DNA from: CAWGCE01 sp964480915
Lineage (GTDB): Bacteria; Planctomycetota; Planctomycetia; Pirellulales; Pirellulaceae
Length of the DNA: 20,950 bases
Reading direction: 5' to 3'
Assembly (NCBI GenBank): GCA_964480915.1
Contig: CAYZRS010000079.1
Location: 1 to 20,950, forward strand
Below the pieces are notes generated by a model that ran no database searches, was not told where the DNA came from, and worked only from the letters and a program-made list of their open reading frames with translations. A program made the position numbers and the translations under genes. Within the stretch, counting starts at the first letter, position 1. Each line of letters starts with the position of its first letter. Of this stretch, positions 14,849 to 20,950 are shown piece after piece.

Positions 14849-15919
14849 ATGTCGCAAAATGATGCTTGGAGCATAAGCTTAGGACGCTGGTGGGGAGTCC
14901 AGGTACGACTCCACATGTTCTTCTTGCTCTTCGCGACGTTTACGATGTACCTTGCCTGGCAAGACACTTCCGGCGATGAGTTGATCGCGCTTGCCGTCCT
15001 GTCGTCATTGACACTCTTGATCAGCGTCTTGTTGCACGAGCTGGGACACTTAATCGTCGCCAAGAATTTCAAAGGCATTGCCGACACCATGGTGCTGGGA
15101 CCACTCGGTGGCCTGCAGCCGGTTCGCGTACCCAATAACAGTTTCGGTGAGTTCTGGGCCGTCTTGGCTGGCCCGGCGACGAGCTTGATGATTTGCGTCG
15201 GCTGCTTCCTGTTGATTTCGCTTGAACAGCAGAGCTTTGACTACGGCTTGCTGCAACCACTGGCGCCACACAATCTCATCAACGATCTTGGCAACGGAGA
15301 ATCGTGGAACGGCAACACCGCCTTGCGGCTGGCGTGCTGGGTCAATTGGTGGTTGTTCGTCGTCAACTTGATCCCAGCTTTCCCTTTTGACGGAGGGCGC
15401 GCCTGCTTGGCCCTGATTCGCGTCATGCGACCGCAAACGGAACAGGAACATGCCGTGGCGATGGTCTCTATCATCGCTCGAGTTGTCGCCGTCGGACTGG
15501 TCATCATGGCGTTCTTCGTCAACGATACCTTTGCAACGTCGGCGGTCCCCAGTTGGCTGCCGCTGGTGCTACTAGCAATTTTCGTTTTCTTTAGCGCTCG
15601 CAAGGAAGAAAACCAAGTCGACTATCCCGATGACGATGATGTCGTGTTCGGGTACGATTTCTCGCAGGGCTACACGAGCCTGGAAAAAAGCGTCGAAGCG
15701 GAAGAAGAAAAGTCGAGCCAAGGTGCGGTCTCCCGTTGGATGGAATCGGTCCGCGAAAAACGGGAAGAGCAGCGCCGTGCCGTTGAAGAGGCCGAAGATC
15801 GTCAAGTCGATTCGATTTTGGATCGCCTGCATCAACATGGCATGGAAAGCCTATCGGCCGAGGAACGCGCGCTGTTAAAACGAGTCAGCGCGCGCTTGCG
15901 AAGCCGCGAAGGCCAATAG
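14849..15919 (+). CDS. M50 site-2-type membrane metalloprotease
   Basis: This 356-residue polytopic membrane protein has the zinc-binding HELGH at residues 63-67 inside a hydrophobic helix. The second M50 signature NLIPAFPFDGGR at 173-184 supplies the third zinc ligand (Asp 181). At least four other hydrophobic segments are seen, including 23-37, 104-124, 203-223 and 235-250. Such enzymes cut substrates within the membrane. The soluble C-terminus from 251 is charged: an acidic patch (YPDDDDVVFGYDF), then a helical Arg/Glu-rich stretch ending in SLSAEERALLKRVSARLRSR. Similar short endings occur on planctomycete rhomboid-like membrane proteases. The ATG at 14849 follows AGGA by 8 bases; an in-frame ATG 21 codons upstream lacks such support. 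No substrate is evident nearby. Confidence 0.88.
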   Translation: MSQNDAWSISLGRWWGVQVRLHMFFLLFATFTMYLAWQDTSGDELIALAVLSSLTLLISVLLHELGHLIVAKNFKGIADTMVLGPLGGLQPVRVPNNSFGEFWAVLAGPATSLMICVGCFLLISLEQQSFDYGLLQPLAPHNLINDLGNGESWNGNTALRLACWVNWWLFVVNLIPAFPFDGGRACLALIRVMRPQTEQEHAVAMVSIIARVVAVGLVIMAFFVNDTFATSAVPSWLPLVLLAIFVFFSARKEENQVDYPDDDDVVFGYDFSQGYTSLEKSVEAEEEKSSQGAVSRWMESVREKREEQRRAVEEAEDRQVDSILDRLHQHGMESLSAEERALLKRVSARLRSREGQ

Positions 15920-15923
15920 TCGA

Positions 15924-16023
15924 NNNNNNNNNNNNNNNNNNNNNNNNNNNNNNNNNNNNNNNNNNNNNNNNNNNNNNNNNNNNNNNNNNNNNNNNNNNNN
16001 NNNNNNNNNNNNNNNNNNNNNNN
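15924..16023. other. Assembly gap (100 N)
   Basis: Exactly 100 undetermined bases follow the protease stop by four bases. A round number of N usually marks a scaffold join of unknown true length, so genes could be missing here and the order across the gap rests on scaffolding. Confidence 0.98.
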
Positions 16024-16036
16024 GATCGTTTTGCGA

Positions 16037-16064
16037 TGATCGCTTGGCCTTGATCGCTTGGCCT
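16037..16064. repeat. Tandem 14-bp repeat next to the gap
   Basis: TGATCGCTTGGCCT occurs twice back to back (16037-16050 and 16051-16064), starting 13 bases after the N run. A longer array of this unit may continue into the gap. Confidence 0.7.
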
Positions 16065-16078
16065 GCGACTGAGGACGA

Positions 16079-16981
16079 CTAGACGACGACCGCTTCGACG
16101 CCATTCTTGAGGTTCAATTTGCATCCGCCGGTGGCGTGCTCGCGGCGAATCGTGGCCAACCCCCAATAGTGGCCTGCGCCGGCAACCGTCGAGGTGATGA
16201 TGCCGGTCGCTTTGTCCGACACTAGCAGTTCGTCGCCAACGGCCAATTCCTGATCAGCCCGCACGCGCACCAGCAGTTTATTCACGTGCCCGAGCGCATC
16301 GATCCGAGCGACCGTCTCTTGCCCCAAGTAGCAACCTTTCGTGAAGGAAATTGCCTCGTCGTTGCGGTCGACTTCTTGGGGCAGAGTCTTATCGGTCAAG
16401 TCGCGACCGAACCAGGGAAAGCGATGTTCGATGCGGCGGAATTCGATCGCCTCATCATCGCCTTCGCTGGCTCCGGCGTTGACGAGCAACTGGTCCACCT
16501 CGTTGCCTCCTGCAGAAACGATGACCGCGAACGTATCGGCTGCCGCGAACGGCATGCGCCACACGATACAAGGTTGCTCTTGGCACGTAGCAGAAGTCTG
16601 TCCGTCCGGCGCATCGATGCAGAAGACTCGCCTCAGAACAGCAGCCGCTTCCGAACCCGATATCAGAACCTGGCGATAGTTGGCGCTCTCATTCGCCAAT
16701 TCGACATCTTCGGTGATCAAGTAACGATCGAGATGAGCCAGTAACGTGTCGGCCTGGTCAGGTACGGTCGTCAACAACAAACGTTCACTTTCGCAAGCGA
16801 TCACGACATGGCCGATCGTCTTGCCTTGGACGTTCGTGATGAACGCTTCGCAGCTGTCGCCCGGTTGCATCTTCTTGATGTCGTTGGTGCAAAGATTGTG
16901 TAGAAAGCTGGCTCGGTCGGCACCGCGAAGCGACAGCAACGTGCGGTCTGGCCAGGGAATCAAGATCGTCGTAGCGGTCAT
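16079..16981 (-). CDS. ygfZ: YgfZ-type folate-binding protein
   Basis: YgfZ (IBA57-related) is a tetrahydrofolate-dependent protein that maintains certain iron-sulfur enzymes and is related to the glycine-cleavage T protein. The 300-residue protein has the defining KGCYLGQE motif at about 215-222, with the reactive Cys at 217. It also has the N-terminal LRGADRASFLHNLCTNDIK segment and a C-terminal barrel with GLATIRRE. The ATG at 16981 overlaps the stop of the LarA-like gene as ATGA, which both fixes the start and implies translational coupling; no separate Shine-Dalgarno is clear. The length fits bacterial YgfZ (about 300-330). The 3' side lies close to the assembly gap, but the gene itself is complete. 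Confidence 0.93.
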   Translation of the reverse strand: MTATTILIPWPDRTLLSLRGADRASFLHNLCTNDIKKMQPGDSCEAFITNVQGKTIGHVVIACESERLLLTTVPDQADTLLAHLDRYLITEDVELANESANYRQVLISGSEAAAVLRRVFCIDAPDGQTSATCQEQPCIVWRMPFAAADTFAVIVSAGGNEVDQLLVNAGASEGDDEAIEFRRIEHRFPWFGRDLTDKTLPQEVDRNDEAISFTKGCYLGQETVARIDALGHVNKLLVRVRADQELAVGDELLVSDKATGIITSTVAGAGHYWGLATIRREHATGGCKLNLKNGVEAVVV

Positions 16982-18276
16982 AGGATTGCGTTTTCGTCGC
17001 CTGGCGAGGCGGACACCGAGTCGGTTGAGACAGAGGGACGCGCGTGCTGGGCGTTGGCCAGCAGCGCACACGGGAGATGTCGTTTGCAGACGTTCGAGAC
17101 TTCGTCCGGGTCGGTGACGGGCACAAATCCCATGTCCTCAACGAGGCCCGGATCGAGCTTACTGAGCAGGTAGACGTGAGCCCGCCCGAGTGCCGCCAGA
17201 ACCTGAGTCGCCGCTTCCGCGTCCGAGCTGGGTTGCTTGGCAATTTCGCGGGCCGTTTCCTCTTCGTCGCGCACTCCGATCAATTGGCCCATCGCCCGAC
17301 CGGGCGGCTCGTCCAATTCACTGCAGACGACGATCGCACCGTTGTCTTTGACAATCCGCGCCGCCGCCTCCACCGCTCGGCCGACGTTCTCCCAGGTCTG
17401 CTGCGTGGCACCTCCCTGGATGGCCGCCACGACGCAGGCCGCCTCCTGCGGCAATGTCGATTCCCAGACTTGGCCACTCAAACCGCGACCATGTTCAATC
17501 ACCGAATCGACGTCGCCGGCAACGACCTTCAACATATCATCGCCAGCGCCGGGAATCATTTGGATCGTTAAACGAGCACCCAACAGCCAAGCGACCTCGT
17601 CCGCTTCGCGACTGCGCAGGTGGTTTTCTCGAGACTCCAAACCGGTCGCCGGTGCCAAAAATCGATTGCGCATTTCCGAATCGGCGAACGCGGGAAAGAC
17701 GCCCCCGTGCGCATTCGCGTAGCCGGTCGTTCCGGTCGGTCGGATGCAGCCAACGGTGATCACGACGTCGGCGTCGGTCAACTTGCGATTGATATGGACC
17801 GCTTTGCCATCTTGAGTCGTCGCGAGGTAGGCCAGCTCCTCGACTTCATCGGGATCGTGAACACCGATCGTGACGCGCTCCTTGAGCGGATCGGGGATCG
17901 CATCCTGCAACCGCGGATCGTCGCCACTGCCAGGCGCGAGGAGCACATCGATCGCTCCCGGATCGAGCGGTGGGATCGCCAACGACTGCAAAATGCCAGC
18001 CAACACCAGCCGCTTCTGCGGAACACTGCGATGGATCGCAACAGCGAAGCGGTCGCCCGGGACGCTCGCTTCGGCCAGTGGTGGAAAGTCGAGCGGATCG
18101 ACCAGCGACGCCGCAACCGCGGCCACCGTATCGTCCAGCGGTTCTGCCTGAGGCATACCACAAACGGCCAGAATCTCAGACTCGCTGAGGTCCAGTGATA
18201 GCTCCCGTTCCGTTCCGTATCGCAACTTCATGTCTTGTAGCAGTGCCAGCGTTATTTGTTCCGAAAAATCGCCCAT
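16978..18276 (-). CDS. LarA-like (DUF2088) protein lacking pincer lysine
   Basis: This 432-residue protein has the two-domain layout of nickel-pincer lactate racemase LarA. VVITVGCIRP at 171-180 and GYANAHGGVFPAFAD at 185-199 align with the family segment GYSGGRKGVFPG. At the position of the lysine that anchors the pincer cofactor there is glycine. The family's GTHR is replaced by GSGDD near 116-120, and the DxTRP segment by HRSVP near 82-86. The length is normal for LarA and the frame is intact. It therefore probably does not work as a classical lactate racemase; another reaction or a binding role is possible. No LarB, LarC or LarE gene is in view. It is the first gene of a coupled pair with ygfZ, its ATG overlapping nothing upstream. 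Confidence 0.78.
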   Translation of the reverse strand: MGDFSEQITLALLQDMKLRYGTERELSLDLSESEILAVCGMPQAEPLDDTVAAVAASLVDPLDFPPLAEASVPGDRFAVAIHRSVPQKRLVLAGILQSLAIPPLDPGAIDVLLAPGSGDDPRLQDAIPDPLKERVTIGVHDPDEVEELAYLATTQDGKAVHINRKLTDADVVITVGCIRPTGTTGYANAHGGVFPAFADSEMRNRFLAPATGLESRENHLRSREADEVAWLLGARLTIQMIPGAGDDMLKVVAGDVDSVIEHGRGLSGQVWESTLPQEAACVVAAIQGGATQQTWENVGRAVEAAARIVKDNGAIVVCSELDEPPGRAMGQLIGVRDEEETAREIAKQPSSDAEAATQVLAALGRAHVYLLSKLDPGLVEDMGFVPVTDPDEVSNVCKRHLPCALLANAQHARPSVSTDSVSASPGDENAIL

Positions 18277-18289
18277 CGGGGCCGTTCGA

Positions 18290-18310
18290 CCAAATTATCG
18301 AACAATTTGG
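18290..18310. promoter_or_regulatory. Inverted repeat in the larA-like/envelope gene divergent region
   Basis: CCAAATT and AATTTGG form a perfect 7-bp inverted repeat with a 7-base spacer, 14 bases before the ATG of the LarA-like gene. A second overlapping pair TTCGA/TCGAA lies within it. It could be an operator or an RNA hairpin close to the ribosome-binding region. The 164-base divergent gap shows no clear promoter. Confidence 0.4.
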
Positions 18311-18427
18311 CCACCCTTGCGAATCCCGTGCAGCCGAATCGATCATAGTCCTCGCTTTTCGAGATGGTCAAGCAGCCGATGTTTACGCTTCGCGGCCAGA
18401 CCGAGATAATCGGGCTCAACAACGACC

Positions 18428-18436
18428 AAGGAAGGA
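18428..18436 (+). promoter_or_regulatory. Shine-Dalgarno of the envelope fusion gene
   Basis: AAGGAAGGA contains two overlapping ribosome-binding matches, 8 and 4 bases before the ATG at 18441, and supports that start. Confidence 0.65.
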
Positions 18437-18440
18437 CCGG

Positions 18441-20950
18441 ATGGCCAATTATCGATCACGTAACCGAAACGACAACCGACGACGACGCTCGCGGGACACT
18501 GAATTGACGGACGATGAATCGGACGATTTGGACTACGACTATCCCGATCGAGAAAACAACTTCGGCTGGATCGTGGTCGTCGTGCTGATCGGCGCGGGCA
18601 TCTTTTGGCTGGCCCGTCTAAGTAATTCCCATGGATTGCCGCCCGCCGTTCGAACTGCGGCGCAGGGAAACGCCGATTCGGCCACCACCACGACCGGCGG
18701 CCCGGCGACCGATCTTACGGCCGGACTCGGCAAACCCCGTCCCAAACCGGGCCAGAAAGAACCCCAAGCGATCGCGATCCTGAAATCGGTCGCCGACACC
18801 TACCGCCAGCTCGAATCGTACGAAGACATCACTCGGATGCAGCTGCGCTATCCGGTCGGGAATCAAATCCAAGAAGAGAATGCCGAACTCTCGTTCAAAT
18901 TCCAACGCCCTAACCGTGTGCGATTAGAAGTGGAAAAGGAAGGGCATCGAGTCGTCGTCACGAACGATGGCAACGAATGGAATTCGCGGATCATCGATCC
19001 GACGACTCAGAACTTTGACAACCAATTCGTCGTCGCGCAATCGGAAGGTGACGTGACCGTCAATTCGGTCTACTCGGCCACCGAATACGTCAACATGGAC
19101 CGGCCCAACGAATTGCTCAACGCGCTGATGTCGTTGCCGGCTCCATTGCTGGTGAGTCAAATCGCATTTGTGCTGGAACCCGATTCGCTGGATCAAATGG
19201 TCGCCACGTCACTCGATATTCGCCAATTGACGCCGCAAAGCATGCAAGGTCGCAATTGCGAGCGAATCCGCGTCCGGACCGAGGGCGGTTCGTTCGTGTT
19301 CTGGATTGATGAGCGGCAGAAGCTGGTGCGCCGTATTCAATTCCCGACCGCCGACCGGCAACCGGGCGACCCAACATCGCATCTGGGCAAAAGCATGCTG
19401 CAGTGCGATTACGGACGTTTGCGGACCGATGCTCGCTTCTCGAACGATACCTTTACGCTTGCCAAGCCAGAATCAGCTCGCTTAGTCCGCAACTTCATCC
19501 TGCCGCCTCAGTCTGATCCTGACACCATCTTGAACCAACAGGTGGGCGGATTCTGGTTCACCGATCTGCGGAACCAGCGGACGCCGCCCGGTTACTGGGA
19601 AGACAAAGTCAGCCTCTTTGTCTGGTGGAACAACCATCCGGCCTGTCGCGTCGCGCTCGACTCTCTGGCTGCAACTTACGAAAGATTCAAGGACGATCAA
19701 CGCGTCAGCATGCTGGCCGTTTCCTCCATTCCGTCGACTCAGATGAGTCACGCTCAAGTTCAACAATTGGCCGAACAATGGAAAATTGCCCTGCCCGTCG
19801 TGCGCGACACGGAAGCGTTTGGCCGCGATACGTTTCAGGTGAGCCAGGCTCCAACCGTGGTCATCGTCGATAGCCAAGGTCGAGTCCAACTGCAGGAGAC
19901 GACCGCCAACCCCGATCTGGGAACGCAGATGCAAACGGTGATCGAAAAAATTCTCGCTGGGGAAAACATCGCCGAGCAGTATTTAACGTTCCTCGATTCG
20001 CGTGGCGGAGAATACGAAAAGCTACTCGCAGCGGCCAGTTTGGAAGAGCCCAAGCTAAAGCTGAAACCGGCGTTACCCGAATTGAGCCCGGCCACGCTGC
20101 CCAGCCAATTGACGGTCCGCGAGCTGTGGAAAAACGATCGCATCCGCCAGCCGGGAAACATCCTGGCGCTGAAACGGGGCCTCAGGCACGAGTTGCTAGT
20201 TCATGACGGCACCGATTCGTTGGTTCAACTTTCGACGTACGGCAGCGTGAAAGACGAATTCAAATTGCCAACGCCCAATGGACCGGCACTGATGACGAAC
20301 TTGCGAGTCGCCTCGGACCGTTCGGGAGCGGAGTACTACCTGGCAACCGCAGCCATGGGAGATCAAACTCACCTCTTCGATGAACGGTGGCAGCACTTGA
20401 TGAGCTACCCTGACACCGACGCGGCAACTCGCGCCAACCCGGCAGACGGCAATGCGATTCAAGATGCACAGATTGCCGACATGGATGGCGACGGTGAATT
20501 GGAAGTCTATGTCGCGTTTGACGGGACGGGCGGAGTCCACCGTGTCAACCGGCGTGGGAAGCGCGAGTGGACCAACGAATCGGTGGCGCCTGTCTATTCG
20601 CTTTCAATTTCGCCTGACAATACGGGACGCAGCTATTTGCTCGTCACCAACGATCGCGGCAAGGTGGCGCCACTCGATCATGAAGGCGCTCCCAAGAAAC
20701 CGATCGAGATTCCGTCGTGGAGCATCCATCATCTGATGGCGGCGCCGGTCATTGCCGGCGTGAACAGCGGCTATTGCGCCGTTTCTCAATTGCCTGACGG
20801 ATCGCTAGTGGCCATCGGCTTGAGCCCGGCCATGTCCGAGCTGTGGGACGAACCGTTGTCGAGCGGCACATTTCGATCTCCCGTCGATTTCGTGCAAACG
20901 GCCAGTTGGAATGGTGGTCAACCGTACTGGTTGATCGCGACGCCCGAAGG
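18441..20950 (+). CDS. Membrane-anchored LolA-like / thioredoxin-like / FG-GAP fusion protein (partial)
   Basis: An uninterrupted frame of 836 codons runs from an ATG preceded by AAGGAAGGA to the window edge, with no stop, so the C-terminus is missing. Residues 1-40 are basic then acidic, and one membrane helix spans about 42-58. A Pro/Thr/Gly linker leads to a LolA-like (DUF2092-type) domain at about 110-305, with ILKSVADTYRQLESY and FWIDERQKLVRRIQF. A thioredoxin fold follows at about 385-520: SLFVWWNNHPACR holds an HPAC site at 399-402 in place of CxxC, and APTVVIVD carries the cis-proline. From about 560 the chain looks like beta-propeller sequence, with an FG-GAP calcium-type loop ADMDGDGELEVYVAF at about 679-693. 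It probably faces the periplasm. The role is unknown; sensing or modifying lipoproteins or envelope proteins is speculation. Confidence 0.82.
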   Translation, partial: MANYRSRNRNDNRRRRSRDTELTDDESDDLDYDYPDRENNFGWIVVVVLIGAGIFWLARLSNSHGLPPAVRTAAQGNADSATTTTGGPATDLTAGLGKPRPKPGQKEPQAIAILKSVADTYRQLESYEDITRMQLRYPVGNQIQEENAELSFKFQRPNRVRLEVEKEGHRVVVTNDGNEWNSRIIDPTTQNFDNQFVVAQSEGDVTVNSVYSATEYVNMDRPNELLNALMSLPAPLLVSQIAFVLEPDSLDQMVATSLDIRQLTPQSMQGRNCERIRVRTEGGSFVFWIDERQKLVRRIQFPTADRQPGDPTSHLGKSMLQCDYGRLRTDARFSNDTFTLAKPESARLVRNFILPPQSDPDTILNQQVGGFWFTDLRNQRTPPGYWEDKVSLFVWWNNHPACRVALDSLAATYERFKDDQRVSMLAVSSIPSTQMSHAQVQQLAEQWKIALPVVRDTEAFGRDTFQVSQAPTVVIVDSQGRVQLQETTANPDLGTQMQTVIEKILAGENIAEQYLTFLDSRGGEYEKLLAAASLEEPKLKLKPALPELSPATLPSQLTVRELWKNDRIRQPGNILALKRGLRHELLVHDGTDSLVQLSTYGSVKDEFKLPTPNGPALMTNLRVASDRSGAEYYLATAAMGDQTHLFDERWQHLMSYPDTDAATRANPADGNAIQDAQIADMDGDGELEVYVAFDGTGGVHRVNRRGKREWTNESVAPVYSLSISPDNTGRSYLLVTNDRGKVAPLDHEGAPKKPIEIPSWSIHHLMAAPVIAGVNSGYCAVSQLPDGSLVAIGLSPAMSELWDEPLSSGTFRSPVDFVQTASWNGGQPYWLIATPE

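Noticed and set aside
16284..16294. CACGTG within ygfZ as a fourth parS
   Set aside because: Only the central bases match; the flanking arms do not fit the 16-base parS consensus.

Overview
The window looks like a chromosomal stretch from a planctomycete, most likely of the Pirellulaceae type. The assignment is an inference. It rests on protein flavour (long acidic or proline-rich tails, a LolA-like/thioredoxin/FG-GAP fusion, a LarA-like DUF2088 protein, a DUF1015 protein), moderately high G+C by impression (not computed), and the general style of the intergenic DNA. No phage, insertion sequence or CRISPR array is visible. A run of 100 N (15924-16023) marks an assembly gap.

Left part (1-6623), all genes on the minus strand: a tRNA-Pro(UGG); the chromosome partition pair parA-parB with a 4-base start/stop overlap; three canonical parS sites just upstream of parA; a DUF1015 protein; S-adenosylhomocysteine hydrolase (ahcY) with a good intrinsic terminator and a leader that can fold into hairpins; and phosphoribosylanthranilate isomerase (trpF).

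Centre (6856-14025), plus strand: four consecutive genes that look like a polysaccharide chain-length/export control module. In order they are a Wzz/GumC-like membrane protein with coiled coil, an ExeA/GspA-type AAA ATPase carrying a roughly 570-residue acidic tail, a CpsD/BY-kinase-like protein whose P-loop has been lost behind a 410-residue mostly disordered N-terminus, and a WbpP/GalE-type nucleotide-sugar epimerase. The first three correspond in type to the chain-length protein, secretion ATPase and tyrosine kinase found together in XrtA/PEP-CTERM exopolysaccharide loci. Here no exosortase or glycosyltransferase is in view, and the kinase homologue appears catalytically dead. This is the most unusual part of the window.

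Right part (14048-20950): a Nudix ADP-ribose pyrophosphatase-like gene (minus), an M50 site-2-type membrane protease (plus), the assembly gap, a translationally coupled minus-strand pair (a LarA-like protein lacking the pincer lysine, then YgfZ), and a divergent large envelope protein that runs off the window. That last protein joins a membrane anchor, a LolA-like domain, a thioredoxin fold with an HPAC active site and FG-GAP-like sequence.

Recurring non-coding signals include three perfect palindromes centred on the otherwise scarce tetranucleotide CTAG (1160-1175, 2535-2550, 6799-6812) and several small inverted repeats in leaders.
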